From contig SPJV01000105.1 of NCBI GenBank assembly GCA_006844765.1, positions 1-64,000 on the forward strand: a stretch of 64,000 bases of DNA, read 5' to 3'. The notes beneath the pieces were generated by a model, which was not told the origin of the DNA, made no database searches, and was given only the letters and a program-made list of their open reading frames with translations. The stretch comes from Alphaproteobacteria bacterium (GTDB lineage: Bacteria; Pseudomonadota; Alphaproteobacteria; UBA8366; Aestuariispiraceae). Positions 26,739 to 36,188 of this stretch are shown here, in pieces. Positions within the stretch are counted from its first letter, which is position 1. The number at the start of each line of letters is the position of its first letter. The position numbers and the translations under genes are program-made.

Positions 26739-27977
26739 ATGCGTAACCTTCGTGTCGATGGCGACCGGCTCTGGGCGAGCCTGATGGAAATGGGCGAGAT
26801 TGGAGAGACCGAGAAGGGGGGCTCCTGCCGCCTAGCACTGACCGATCTCGACAAAGAAGGCCGGGACCTGTTCGTGCGCTGGTGTGAGGAGGCGGGCTGT
26901 ACCGTAACCTGGGATGACATGGGCAATATCTTCGCCCGCCGGCCGGGCCGGGATCCGAACCGGGCGCCCATTGCTTGCGGCAGCCATCTTGATACCCAGC
27001 CGAAGGGCGGCAAGTTCGACGGGGTGTATGGTGTTCTGGCGGGGCTGGAGGTCATTCGCTCTCTCAATGACATGGAGATTGAGACAGACGCCCCGATTGA
27101 GGTTTCCGTCTGGACGAATGAGGAGGGCGCGCGCTTTGCCCCATCGATGATTGGAAGCGGGGTGTTTCAAGGCACCTACAGCACTGAATACGCGCATGGA
27201 ACGGCGGATCTTGATGGTCTGACGCTGGGCGATGAACTGGCGCGTATCGGCTATTTGGGTAAGGAGAAATGCGGCGATAGAACGTTCGGTGCATTCTTCG
27301 AAGCACATATCGAACAAGGTCCAATCCTTGAGGCTGAAGGCAAGACCATCGGTGTGGTAACGGGCGGTCAGGGCCTGGGCTGGTATGACGTAACCGTGAC
27401 GGGCCAGGACAGTCACGCAGGCACGACCCCAATGACCGTGCGTCGGGATGCGATGATGGCGGCAGCGCGGCTTTGTCTTTCGGTCGAAGCGATTGCCGTT
27501 AAATATGGCCCGCAAGGGGTCGCTACCGTCGGACAGCTGGTTGTCAGCCCGAACTCCCGAAACACCGTGCCGGGTGAGGTGACCTTCACTGTTGATATGC
27601 GCCACCCCGATATTGAGATGCTGAAGGGCATGGATGCGGAACTCCACGCTGCGGTCGATGCCGAGCGACTGAAAGAGATCGTGTCGGTTGAGATGGAGCG
27701 CGTTGCCTATGAGATGCCGATGATCTTTGACGAAGCCTGCGTGGATGCGGTTCGGGATGCGGCGGAATCTTGCGGATATTCTCACCGCGATATTGCGTCG
27801 GGGGCTGGGCATGATGCCTGCTTCCTCTCGCACATCCTGCCGGTTGGGATGATCTTTGTGCCCTGCGCCGACGGGATCAGCCACAATGAGACCGAGGCGG
27901 CGACGCCGGAAGACCTTGCGGCAGGGTGCGAAGTCTTGTTGCGCGCCATGTTGAGCCGCGCTGTCGATGAGGCCTGA
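26739..27977 (+). CDS. Zn-dependent M20 hydrolase (N-carbamoyl-L-amino-acid hydrolase/allantoate amidohydrolase type)
   Basis: A 412-residue M20-family amidase of the hydantoinase/carbamoylase group, which removes a carbamoyl or ureido group from amino acids or allantoate. Metal-site motifs are GSHLDTQPKGGKFDGVYGVL (His/Asp near residues 83-92), NEEGARF (Glu-Glu near 128) and FEAHIEQGP (His near 190), with a late histidine in CADGISHNE. The dimerisation domain lies between. The start is ATG 26739, with AAGGAA about 13 bases upstream. It is first of three tightly spaced genes. Family resemblance does not fix the substrate; beta-ureidopropionase and allantoate amidohydrolase look alike here. 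Confidence 0.88.
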   Translation: MRNLRVDGDRLWASLMEMGEIGETEKGGSCRLALTDLDKEGRDLFVRWCEEAGCTVTWDDMGNIFARRPGRDPNRAPIACGSHLDTQPKGGKFDGVYGVLAGLEVIRSLNDMEIETDAPIEVSVWTNEEGARFAPSMIGSGVFQGTYSTEYAHGTADLDGLTLGDELARIGYLGKEKCGDRTFGAFFEAHIEQGPILEAEGKTIGVVTGGQGLGWYDVTVTGQDSHAGTTPMTVRRDAMMAAARLCLSVEAIAVKYGPQGVATVGQLVVSPNSRNTVPGEVTFTVDMRHPDIEMLKGMDAELHAAVDAERLKEIVSVEMERVAYEMPMIFDEACVDAVRDAAESCGYSHRDIASGAGHDACFLSHILPVGMIFVPCADGISHNETEAATPEDLAAGCEVLLRAMLSRAVDEA

Positions 27978-27985
27978 GTGTTCCC

Positions 27986-29221
27986 ATGAAATATGCCGTT
28001 AAGAACCGCCCCCTTGGATTGCCGAAATTCTTCGCGGATGATCCCGCCTATATGGATGTGCCCGAAGTCTCCGCCGATGAGGGCTCGGTAGAAGAGAGCT
28101 TCTTTGCTGCCTTGCGGGCATTCTCCGCCGCCTTGGCTGGTATCGGCAGACCGCCTGGCACGTTGGCCGGCATGTCGATCCTTGTGCCAAGCATAGAAGC
28201 CTTTCAGGCTGCCGATCAGATGGAACTGGACCTGCGTTATCGGGAGGTTCTGGCCGGGAACTTCTGTGAGACCGTCTTGGTGGAAGATGTCGAGCGGACG
28301 GGAGTTACGATCCGTTCGTATACGATGATGGCAACGCCGGATACGGAAACGACCGTCTATGGATCCTATACAACGCCTCAGTTAAACATTCAGTATTTGC
28401 CCCGAACAACTGTTCCGGAAACCCCACAAATTCTTGCGTCCTGGCGTGAAACGGGATGCGCGTATCAGGAAAAAATGCGGTCGGTTGAATTGGTTTATGG
28501 GGAGAGTGCCCGGGAAAGGATCGATCTCTATCTACCTGATAGCGGGTCGAATTGGCCACTTCACCTCTACATCCATGGGGGATACTGGCAGGCATTGGAT
28601 AAGCGAGACAATGGGCAGTTCTGTGACGCGTTGCGACGGGCAGGAATAGCCGTGGCTGTCGTGAACTATGACCTCTGTCCGGATGTGACCTTGAGCCGGA
28701 TCGTTGAACAGGCCCGCGCGGCAGTTGGTGCCCTTTATCGTCAAGCACCCTCTCATGGCTGTGATGTCGGGCGCTTCACCGTGTCCGGGCATTCCGCAGG
28801 CGGGCATCTGGCCGCTGTCGTCGCCGCGACGGATTGGCAAGGCGTCGATGAGGCTTTGCCGGCAGACCTGGTGAAGGGCGCTGCCTTGATTTCAGGTCTC
28901 TTTGAGCTTGAACCGATAAAACGGACAGCCCTTAATCGCGTGATTCGTTTGACTGATGCGGAGGTTGAGGGGCTCAGCCCCGTCGATTGGGCGCCGCGCT
29001 GTGACGGGCCGATGGTCGTCGTGGTCGGTGATAAGGAAAGCGATGAGTTCAAGCGCCAAAGCCATAATCTGGAAGCTGTCTGGCGTGCTGCGGGTGCTGA
29101 TCTGACCTATCTGGAGGCAGAGGGGTGCCACCACTTCACAGTGGTTGAGGCGCTGAACAATCCTGACAGCCCGGTCTTTCAGGAAACGCTGCGCATCGCC
29201 CGTTGTGAGGGGATGGGATGA
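27986..29221 (+). CDS. Rid (YjgF)-like domain fused to a formamidase-like alpha/beta hydrolase
   Basis: A 411-residue two-part protein. Residues about 1-120 resemble the Rid/YjgF imine deaminase fold: an AALRAFSAALAGIG helix, the ILVPSIEAF strand, DLRYREVL and VLVEDVERTGVTI. From about 130 on it is an alpha/beta hydrolase close to arylformamidases: oxyanion hole HGGYWQ, nucleophile elbow SGHSAGGHLAA, acid after VVVVGDKESDEF and histidine in GCHHFTV. Rid proteins hydrolyse reactive imines; the second half should hydrolyse an amide or ester. It starts 8 bases after the M20 gene and overlaps the flavoprotein gene by ATGA. The hydrolase half is clear; the Rid half is judged from pattern only. Confidence 0.78.
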   Translation: MKYAVKNRPLGLPKFFADDPAYMDVPEVSADEGSVEESFFAALRAFSAALAGIGRPPGTLAGMSILVPSIEAFQAADQMELDLRYREVLAGNFCETVLVEDVERTGVTIRSYTMMATPDTETTVYGSYTTPQLNIQYLPRTTVPETPQILASWRETGCAYQEKMRSVELVYGESARERIDLYLPDSGSNWPLHLYIHGGYWQALDKRDNGQFCDALRRAGIAVAVVNYDLCPDVTLSRIVEQARAAVGALYRQAPSHGCDVGRFTVSGHSAGGHLAAVVAATDWQGVDEALPADLVKGAALISGLFELEPIKRTALNRVIRLTDAEVEGLSPVDWAPRCDGPMVVVVGDKESDEFKRQSHNLEAVWRAAGADLTYLEAEGCHHFTVVEALNNPDSPVFQETLRIARCEGMG

Positions 29222-30279
29222 GCACGGTTACGGCTGACTTCCTGATTGTCGGCGGCGGGATCGCCGGGGCGATGCTCGGTCATCGTCTTACCCGCGAGGG
29301 TGCCTCGGTTGTGATCCTGGAAATGGAGGATCGTCCTGGCTATCACAGCACGGGCAGATCGGCGGCGGCGCTGATCGAAAGCTATGGTCCTCCCGGCGTT
29401 CGCGCTCTGACAGCCGCCAGCGTTGATTTTTATGAAAACCCACCTGACGGGTTTACGGAAACACCTCTGATGCGCCCGCGCGGCATGCTCCTTTGCGCCA
29501 CCGCAGCGGATACCGATGCGCTAGATGACGCGGTTGCGGAGCTGCCGACGCTGGAGCGCATCGATGAAGCGCAAGCCCTTCGTCTGCACAATGGGTTGAG
29601 GCCGGGTGTATTCGAAGGCGGCTTCGCCTATGAAGCGTCTGTGCGGGACATTGATGTCGAAGCGATCCACCAGGGCGCGCTGCGTAGCTTTCGCCGCCAG
29701 GGTGGCGCGATCCATGTGAATGCAGAGGTTACGTCCGCTGTGCGGGAAAGTGGCATCTGGCGACTTGAGACAAAGGCGGGCGGCTTTGAGGCCCCGGTTA
29801 TTATTGATGCGGCTGGCGCCTGGGGTGATGTTCTCGCGCAACGCTGTGGCGTTACCCCAATCGGGCTTCAGCCAAAGCGGCGCAGTGTCGGTGTTGTCCA
29901 GGTTCAGGGCGGGCAGGCCCCTGTCGATCCGCATTGGCCAATGGCGCTCAGCGCATCGGAAACCTGGTTCTTTAAACCGGATGGAACGAATCTCTGGTGC
30001 TCTCCCGCCGATGCGACCCCAGTCGACCCCCATGATGCGTGGCCGGATGATATGGACATTGCCATGGGCATCGAAGGGATGTGCGACGCGACCGGATATG
30101 AGATTGAGAAGCTTGTCGGCAGTTGGGCGGGCTTGCGGACCTTTACCCCGGACGGAGAGCTCAGGATCGGCTTTGATACTGAAGTTGATGGGTTTTTCTG
30201 GTTGGTCGGACAGGGTGGATATGGCTTCCAAACCGCACCGGGCGCCACGGAGAAAGCAGCGTCCTTGCTGCTGGTATGA
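29218..30279 (+). CDS. FAD-dependent oxidoreductase, D-arginine/D-amino-acid dehydrogenase-like
   Basis: A 353-residue DAO-superfamily flavoprotein with FAD motif LIVGGGIAGAMLGHRL and the segment DRPGYHSTGRSAA, which is typical of D-arginine dehydrogenase (DauA)-like enzymes. The C-terminal GQGGYGFQTAPG completes the flavin site. Such enzymes oxidise D-amino acids to imino acids that hydrolyse to 2-oxo acids. It is the third gene of an operon with an amino-acid carbamoylase-like hydrolase and a Rid-like imine hydrolase, which fits an amine-to-imine-to-ketoacid sequence (inference). It has no signal peptide and is probably membrane-associated or cytoplasmic. Confidence 0.85.
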   Translation: MSTVTADFLIVGGGIAGAMLGHRLTREGASVVILEMEDRPGYHSTGRSAAALIESYGPPGVRALTAASVDFYENPPDGFTETPLMRPRGMLLCATAADTDALDDAVAELPTLERIDEAQALRLHNGLRPGVFEGGFAYEASVRDIDVEAIHQGALRSFRRQGGAIHVNAEVTSAVRESGIWRLETKAGGFEAPVIIDAAGAWGDVLAQRCGVTPIGLQPKRRSVGVVQVQGGQAPVDPHWPMALSASETWFFKPDGTNLWCSPADATPVDPHDAWPDDMDIAMGIEGMCDATGYEIEKLVGSWAGLRTFTPDGELRIGFDTEVDGFFWLVGQGGYGFQTAPGATEKAASLLLV

Positions 30280-30414
30280 CCCACAAGGGATAGTGTGTAT
30301 GCCGGGTTGACTAGGCAAGATGTGCCGCTTTTGCCCGGCAGATGATTCCGGCTAACACATTGAAAATATTGCCCATTGACGGTTGAGGTCATTCCGTGAT
30401 TCAAAACATCCATT

Positions 30415-30735
30415 ATGACTCTCGCAACCGAACTTCGCCGACGCTCGCGTCAAGTCGCGCTCCCAATCTTTGGCGCCATCGTCCTGCTGTATTTCGCCTA
30501 TCATACGATTCAGGGCGACAGGGGACTTTTGGCCTATATGCGTCTTGGAAACGAAGTTGAACGCGCGCGTGATACGCTCGGCCGGTTACGGCATGACCGC
30601 AATCAGCTGGAATTGCGGGTCTCTCGCCTCAAAAGCGGCAGCATGGATCTGGATCTTCTGGAGGAACGCTCACGGCTCGTCCTCAACCGGGTTCGTGATG
30701 ATGAGGTCGTAATTTTCCTGCCGACACAGCAGTAA
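30415..30735 (+). CDS. ftsB: Septum formation initiator family protein (FtsB/DivIC)
   Basis: A 106-residue bitopic division protein. The N-terminus is short, basic and cytoplasmic; a transmembrane helix covers about residues 15-33 (ALPIFGAIVLLYFAYHTI), and a Leu/Arg-rich coiled coil (about 45-90) follows, with the family-typical LEERSRLVLNRVRDDEVVIF at the end. FtsB joins FtsL and FtsQ to recruit the late divisome in the periplasm. In many alphaproteobacteria the gene lies between eno and the pyruvate dehydrogenase genes; here it is just upstream of valS. Confidence 0.85.
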   Translation: MTLATELRRRSRQVALPIFGAIVLLYFAYHTIQGDRGLLAYMRLGNEVERARDTLGRLRHDRNQLELRVSRLKSGSMDLDLLEERSRLVLNRVRDDEVVIFLPTQQ

Positions 30736-30821
30736 TCAAAGCCTGTATTTGACCTCTCCGCAGGGCGGCGTATAACCGCCCGCTCAGGTTCACTTTGCGG
30801 CAGACAACGGAAACTCAGGCA

Positions 30822-33491
30822 ATGACGCTGGATAAGACCTATCAGCCCGACACGGTTGAAGGCGCGCACTACGCGCGATGGGAAGAAGCAGGCTATTTCA
30901 AATGTGGACGGCGGCCCGACGCTGATCCCTATACCATTGTCATACCGCCGCCGAATGTCACCGGTAGCCTTCATATGGGCCATGCGCTCAATAACACGAT
31001 CCAGGATATCCTTGTCCGTCATAAGCGCATGCAGGGCCGCGATGTTCTCTGGCAACCGGGCATGGATCACGCCGGTATTGCAACGCAGATGGTGGTTGAG
31101 CGGCAACTCGCCGCCGAAGGCAATGAATCGCGCCGTGAAATGGGGCGGGAAAAATTCATTGAGCGCGTATGGAAGTGGAAGGGTGAATCCGGCGGGGCGA
31201 TTACCAACCAGTTACGGCGCCTCGGTGCGTCCTGTGACTGGAGCCGCGAGCGCTTCACGATGGATGACGGGCTTAGCAAGGCCGTCCTGAAGGTCTTCGT
31301 AGATCTTTACAATGATGATCTGATCTATCGTGACAAACGTTTGGTGAACTGGGACCCGGCCTTGGAGACAGCGATCTCTGACCTGGAAGTCCAGCAGATC
31401 GAAACCAAGAGCCATATGTGGTTTTTCCGCTACCCTGTGGAAGGAGAAGACGGCGTCTTCCTGACCGTTGGGACCACGCGGCCTGAAACCATGTTGGGCG
31501 ATAGCGGCGTCGCGGTTCATCCGGATGACGAACGCTACAAGCATTTGGTCGGAAAGCACTGCATCTTGCCGCTGGTCGGGCGGCGCATCCCGATTGTGGC
31601 TGATGAGTATGCCGATCCGGAACAGGGCTCCGGCGCGGTGAAGATGACGCCGGCCCATGACTTCAACGATTTTGAAGTCGGCAAACGGCACGATCTTGAA
31701 ATGATCAATATCCTGACGCCGAAAGCAGCGATCAATGACAATGCACCCGAGAAGTATCGCGGCATGGATCGCTTTGAAGCCCGTCGGGTAATTGTTGAAG
31801 ATCTCGAGGCACTTGGCCTTGTTGAGAAGATTGAACCACTCGCCCACGCCATTCCCTATGGCGATCGCGGCGGTGTGCCGATCGAGCCCTATCTGACCGA
31901 TCAGTGGTATGTAGACGCCAAGACCCTGGCCAAGCCCGCGATTGAGGCGGTTGAGGAAGGGCGCACCAAGTTCGTACCGGAAAACTGGACCAAGACGTAT
32001 TTCGAATGGATGCGGAATATACAGCCCTGGTGTGTGTCCCGTCAGCTCTGGTGGGGACACCAGATCCCCGCATGGTATGGCCCGGATGGCCAGGTCTTCG
32101 TGGCATTGACCGAGGACGAAGCGCAGGCTGTGGCTGATGCGCATTATGGCGCTTCGACAGCTATTACGCGGGATGAGGATGTACTGGATACCTGGTTCTC
32201 GTCCGCCCTCTGGACCTTCTCGACCCTTGGGTGGCCGGAAGAGACGCCGGAACTGGAACGCTATCACCCGACCGATGTGTTGGTAACTGGCTTTGATATC
32301 ATCTTCTTCTGGGTTGCGCGGATGATGATGTCGACCCTGCATTTTAAGAAGATCGAGCCGTTTCACACGGTCTATGTCCACGCCTTGGTCCGCGACGAGA
32401 AGGGCCAGAAGATGTCGAAGTCTAAGGGGAATGTTATCGACCCCCTGGCGCTGATCGACGAATATGGCGCGGATAGCCTGCGCTTTACGCTGACCGCTCT
32501 TGCGGCGGCCGGGCGTGACATCAAGCTGTCGACGGATCGGGTGGCGGGTTACCGCAACTTCATGACCAAGCTATGGAACGCCGCGCGGTTCTGCGAAATG
32601 AATGGCTGCGCCTATGATCCGGCCTTTGATCCAAAAGCCGCTGAAGCGACCCTCAATCGCTGGATTTTGGGAGAGTTTGGCAAGACCCGCGATGCGGTCG
32701 ATACCGCGCTTGAGACCTATCGCTTTAACGAGGCTGCCGGGGCCATCTATCAGTTCGTCTGGGGCACCTTCTGCGATTGGTATCTGGAATTCGCGAAGCC
32801 GCTTTTCGCCAGTGAGGATGCAAAGGCGGCAGCGGAAACCCGCGCGACGGCTGCCTTAGTCCTGGAGCGTGTGTTGCGCCTGATGCATCCCATCGCACCA
32901 TTTATCACGGCAGAGCTTTGGGACCACCTGAAGGGGGCGGAAGCCGCCGAAGCAGAGCCCCTGATGGAAGCGCAATGGCCTGAAGAGACTGCTGCCACCA
33001 TGGTTGACGCCGGGGCAGAGGCTGAAATCGGTTGGGTTGTTCGGTTGATCTCCGAAGTGCGTTCGGTCAAGGCGGAGATGAATATCTCGCCGGGGACCAA
33101 GCTGCCTTTGGTAACGGTTGGTCTCGGAGCGCAGGCGCAGGAATGGATGGACCGGCATTGGCCGTTGATCCAATCCATCGCCCGGATCGATAGTGTTGAA
33201 ACCGCTGATGTGCCGCCGGAAGGCTCGGTCCAGTTGGTGCTCGATGAAGCGACCTTGGCGCTGCCGCTGGCGGGTGTCATTGACCTGGCGGCGGAGCAAG
33301 CGCGGCTTGAGAAGGCGATTGCCAAGGCGGATCAGGAAATCGGCAAGATCGAAAAGAAACTCTCCAATGAGAATTTCGTCGCCAAGGCACCGGAAGCCGT
33401 CATTCAGGAAAACCGGGATCGCCTGAGCGAAGAGCAGGCGGCGCGGGCAAAGCTTTCCGAAGCACTGGAACGGGTGAAAGCGGTCGGGTAA
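30822..33491 (+). CDS. valS: Valyl-tRNA synthetase
   Basis: An 889-residue class I synthetase that charges tRNA(Val). It has the HIGH-type motif HMGH (near residue 51) within PPNVTGSLHMGHALN, the inserted editing domain (about 160-340, with GTTRPETMLGD), KMSKS in GQKMSKSKGN (near 530), an anticodon-binding domain, and a C-terminal coiled coil (about 820-889) characteristic of ValRS. Length is normal. A TTG at 30795 would extend it by 9 residues, but ATG 30822 matches the usual start. It is a single housekeeping gene, converging on a CoA-transferase gene. Confidence 0.97.
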   Translation: MTLDKTYQPDTVEGAHYARWEEAGYFKCGRRPDADPYTIVIPPPNVTGSLHMGHALNNTIQDILVRHKRMQGRDVLWQPGMDHAGIATQMVVERQLAAEGNESRREMGREKFIERVWKWKGESGGAITNQLRRLGASCDWSRERFTMDDGLSKAVLKVFVDLYNDDLIYRDKRLVNWDPALETAISDLEVQQIETKSHMWFFRYPVEGEDGVFLTVGTTRPETMLGDSGVAVHPDDERYKHLVGKHCILPLVGRRIPIVADEYADPEQGSGAVKMTPAHDFNDFEVGKRHDLEMINILTPKAAINDNAPEKYRGMDRFEARRVIVEDLEALGLVEKIEPLAHAIPYGDRGGVPIEPYLTDQWYVDAKTLAKPAIEAVEEGRTKFVPENWTKTYFEWMRNIQPWCVSRQLWWGHQIPAWYGPDGQVFVALTEDEAQAVADAHYGASTAITRDEDVLDTWFSSALWTFSTLGWPEETPELERYHPTDVLVTGFDIIFFWVARMMMSTLHFKKIEPFHTVYVHALVRDEKGQKMSKSKGNVIDPLALIDEYGADSLRFTLTALAAAGRDIKLSTDRVAGYRNFMTKLWNAARFCEMNGCAYDPAFDPKAAEATLNRWILGEFGKTRDAVDTALETYRFNEAAGAIYQFVWGTFCDWYLEFAKPLFASEDAKAAAETRATAALVLERVLRLMHPIAPFITAELWDHLKGAEAAEAEPLMEAQWPEETAATMVDAGAEAEIGWVVRLISEVRSVKAEMNISPGTKLPLVTVGLGAQAQEWMDRHWPLIQSIARIDSVETADVPPEGSVQLVLDEATLALPLAGVIDLAAEQARLEKAIAKADQEIGKIEKKLSNENFVAKAPEAVIQENRDRLSEEQAARAKLSEALERVKAVG

Positions 33492-33518
33492 TCACCGACT
33501 GCCCACCGGCGCCGATAC

Positions 33519-34673
33519 TCAGTGTTGCTCGGTCGTCTTTGCGCTTCCCAGACTGGGTGCTGACGCGGTCTCTGGGCTCGCTTGCAGTTCAGGTGCCAGC
33601 GGGACAGGAAGGGCGGTTGCGTGCTGTCCCTCTGTGCCGACCTCAGTTGCCTTCTCGAACAGACCACGTTCCATGAAATGTGGATTGGTGCGGGCGCTAG
33701 CGATGTCGTCACCGAAGCGGCAGCAGACATCTTCGCCTTCGAAGATGACTTCCCAATCGGCGCGAGGACGGGAGGTGATGCGCGCTGCAATGCCCTTGGC
33801 TGTTGCCTCCGGATCCCGGCTATCGTCGCGTAGGGAGTCGGGGAGCTGGATCAGGGCACAGAACTTGGTCCAGAACCGCTGCTCCAATGCGGCGACGGAA
33901 AGCCAATGGCCATCGGCGGATTGGTAAAGTCTGTAGCGGGGCGAGCCACCTGTCAGAATCTCCCGTCCCGGGACCGGGGAACGCCCATCCGCTTCAAGCG
34001 AGCCAAGGCCGAGAAACTGCCAGCAGAACAAGTTATCGGCCATGGCGATATCGAGCTTGCATCCCGTGCCGGTCGCTTCGGCCTGACGCAAGGCCAGAAG
34101 GATGTTGATCACGGCGGGCAGGCTGCCGCCGCCGATGTCAGCGATCAGGCCTGGTGGGATGACCGGCTTTCCCGCATCATCCGCGCCTTGAGCCAGCAAA
34201 CCGGTTTCAGCGATGTAGTTGAGGTCGTGGCCTGCCATCTGTGCGAGGGGGCCGGTCTGGCCATAGCCGGTGATCGCGCAATAGACGAGGGCCGGATTGA
34301 CGGCGCGCATCGCCTCGTACCCCAGGCCCAGCCGGTCCATCACACCGGGTCGGAACTGTTCGATGATGACATGGCTTTCTGCGGCCAGGGCTAAGGCGGT
34401 TTCTTTCCCTTCGGGTGACTTGAGGTCGAGAGAAAGGGACTGCTTCCCCCGGTTCAACAGCGCGAACCAGATTCCCTCGCCTGAAAGCTTGGGACCCATA
34501 TGGCGCATCTCATCGCCGACACCGGGGCGTTCCAGCTTGATGACCTCCGCACCAGCCTCCGCAAGGATCAGGGACGCGAGGGGACCTGGCAAGAGCGTGG
34601 AAAAATCCAGCACCCGTACGCCTGCAAGCGGAGCTCGGGCTTTGTTCGCATTGTCTGTTTTAGCTTTAATCAT
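33519..34673 (-). CDS. Family III CoA-transferase (CaiB/BaiF)
   Basis: A 384-residue class III CoA-transferase that moves CoA between carboxylic acids, for example in carnitine, formate/oxalate or racemase-type (AMACR) reactions. The N-terminus has GVRVLDFSTLLPGPLASLILAEAGAEVIKLE and the catalytic aspartate segment LSLDLKSPEG. The C-terminal part is shorter than in CaiB but fits racemase-like members. The frame is open to 34772, overlapping the divergent methyltransferase; ATG 34673 is preferred because homology starts there. It is a lone gene, so the substrate cannot be inferred from its neighbours. Confidence 0.88.
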   Translation of the reverse strand: MIKAKTDNANKARAPLAGVRVLDFSTLLPGPLASLILAEAGAEVIKLERPGVGDEMRHMGPKLSGEGIWFALLNRGKQSLSLDLKSPEGKETALALAAESHVIIEQFRPGVMDRLGLGYEAMRAVNPALVYCAITGYGQTGPLAQMAGHDLNYIAETGLLAQGADDAGKPVIPPGLIADIGGGSLPAVINILLALRQAEATGTGCKLDIAMADNLFCWQFLGLGSLEADGRSPVPGREILTGGSPRYRLYQSADGHWLSVAALEQRFWTKFCALIQLPDSLRDDSRDPEATAKGIAARITSRPRADWEVIFEGEDVCCRFGDDIASARTNPHFMERGLFEKATEVGTEGQHATALPVPLAPELQASPETASAPSLGSAKTTEQH

Positions 34674-34754
34674 ATCACCGGTAAGTGTTCCAGCTTCCCC
34701 AAGGAAACTCAATTCCGTATTGCATGAACTTGCGGAGGCGGGCAGGCTTTCCTT

Positions 34755-35627
34755 ATGACCAAGCCTGAACACAAGAATGATTTCGAAGCGCTCTATAACC
34801 TGCGCGATCCCGGCCCCTATTACCGTGGACTAGAGCCAGCAGACTACCGGATGCCCGGCGTTGTCTCAGGCCTGATCCGGGCGTGCGGGGAGAGGCTTAG
34901 GGCTGCCCGTCGGCAGGATGCGCGCCCGTTGCGGCTGTTGGACATTGGATGCGGTTTCGGCGCGGTTGGTACGCTGCTTAGGTATGACATCGGCATGCGT
35001 GATCTCTTTACCTATCATGGCGGACATTCTCAGGCAGATCGCGGCCCGTCGGCTTGGGAGGCCGATAAAGGGTTCCTGGCAGGCAAAAAGCGCGATGTTC
35101 CCCCGATGGAAATTGCCGGACTGGATATCGCCGATCGTGCCCTCGATTACGCAAAGTCAATTGGCGCAATCGATCAGGTATTTGCGGAGAACCTGGTCGC
35201 GAATGATCCCAGTCCCGCGTTGATTGATTGGTTGGCAACGACTGACATCGTGATGGAATGCGGGGCGCTGGCTATCCTGTATGAGCCGGGCTTTCGAAGA
35301 ATGATCGAAGCGTCGGTACCGAATAGACCCTGGTTCCTGCTATGCCCGCGACCCGATGCGGATCGTACGCCTGTCGTCGAGACCCTCAATCGGCTTGGAT
35401 ATCAAGTCGAGGAGCTTTTGGCGCCGACCGATTACCGAAAATGTCTCTCCGCGCGCGAAGAGGCCGAGGTGATATCCGTCGCCGCAAAGCTGGGTCGGGA
35501 AGGGGCGGATGCCTATTCAGGTGGATATCTCCAGGTACCGATCCTGCTTTTCCGGCATCAAGACGACTGTGACGCATCGGTTTCTGATTTATTGCAGGGA
35601 TGGCGTGACGAAGGTGCGAATAGCTAG
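34755..35627 (+). CDS. Class I SAM-dependent methyltransferase
   Basis: A 290-residue protein with a Rossmann SAM-binding motif LLDIGCGFGAVGTLLRYDIG (residues about 56-75) and a second acidic strand, IAGLDIADRALDYAKSIG (near 117). The Pro/Tyr-rich N-terminus (DPGPYYRGLEPADYRMPGVV) positions the substrate cap. The C-terminal third is less typical and ends with a variable region. The substrate is not recognisable. It is divergent from the CoA-transferase, with about 80 bases between the starts, and converges on a small membrane-protein gene. Confidence 0.75.
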   Translation: MTKPEHKNDFEALYNLRDPGPYYRGLEPADYRMPGVVSGLIRACGERLRAARRQDARPLRLLDIGCGFGAVGTLLRYDIGMRDLFTYHGGHSQADRGPSAWEADKGFLAGKKRDVPPMEIAGLDIADRALDYAKSIGAIDQVFAENLVANDPSPALIDWLATTDIVMECGALAILYEPGFRRMIEASVPNRPWFLLCPRPDADRTPVVETLNRLGYQVEELLAPTDYRKCLSAREEAEVISVAAKLGREGADAYSGGYLQVPILLFRHQDDCDASVSDLLQGWRDEGANS

Positions 35628-35669
35628 CCGCAGATTTTCATCATAACGTAAACGCGGCCATCGCCAGTA

Positions 35670-36188
35670 TTATTGGCCGATGATGACACCTTGTTCAGGC
35701 TGATTTAGCTGGCCTGATTGCGGCAGTAAGACCGAATTGCTGGAAGACGCCGACCCGTTGATTGTCGGCTGCTGAACGGGCGCCTGTTGGGTCGGTGCCC
35801 CAATCGTTCCGCGCATCAGGCCGCGCAATTCCTCGCCCATCTCAGTCTGTGTTTGGCTGATAAAGAACCAACTGCCGCCCGCCAGAAGACCAACGGTCAC
35901 GCCGAAGACCAGAACCATTGTCGCCAGGATGGCCGTCGTGAGCTTTCTTTGACGACCCAGGTTATTCACGTCTGAGACAACACGGTCGAGTTTGCCATCC
36001 AGTTTCGAATGGCCGGAATTGGTTTCGGACTGGAGGCGGATAAGGGCAGCGGAAAGATCCGCGCGCAGAGCGCTATGCGCTTGCTGCACAGACTTTGATT
36101 CAGCCGCAACAATACGCAGGGCAGCACGAACTTGCGCCTCCACTGCGGACAAATGCGCCCGTAATTCTTCCCGCGACAGGTCAGTCAT
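35670..36188 (-). CDS. Single-pass membrane protein with N-terminal coiled coil (hypothetical)
   Basis: A 172-residue protein I do not recognise. Residues 1-80 are highly helical and charged, with heptad-like spacing (EELRAHLSAVEAQVRAAL onward). One transmembrane helix follows (about 84-110, TTAILATMVLVFGVTVGLLAGGSWFF). The remaining 60 residues are Gln/Pro/Ser-rich and probably periplasmic, since the positive charges (GRQRK) precede the helix. The layout resembles phage-rod or mobilisation-type coiled-coil membrane proteins, but no motif supports a name. It is downstream of a DUF1194 gene on the same strand, with a 366-bp gap. Confidence 0.6.
   Translation of the reverse strand: MTDLSREELRAHLSAVEAQVRAALRIVAAESKSVQQAHSALRADLSAALIRLQSETNSGHSKLDGKLDRVVSDVNNLGRQRKLTTAILATMVLVFGVTVGLLAGGSWFFISQTQTEMGEELRGLMRGTIGAPTQQAPVQQPTINGSASSSNSVLLPQSGQLNQPEQGVIIGQ

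Noticed and set aside
26832..27884. A 350-codon minus-strand frame opposite the M20 hydrolase
   Set aside because: Antisense to a gene with all metal-site motifs; no domain in the translation.
30301..30340. Possible hairpin with GCCGGG/CCCGGC arms after the DadA-like gene
   Set aside because: The 27-base loop is long and no T-run follows, so a terminator is not supported.
31212..32381. A 389-codon minus-strand frame inside valS
   Set aside because: Shadow of a housekeeping gene; no family resemblance.
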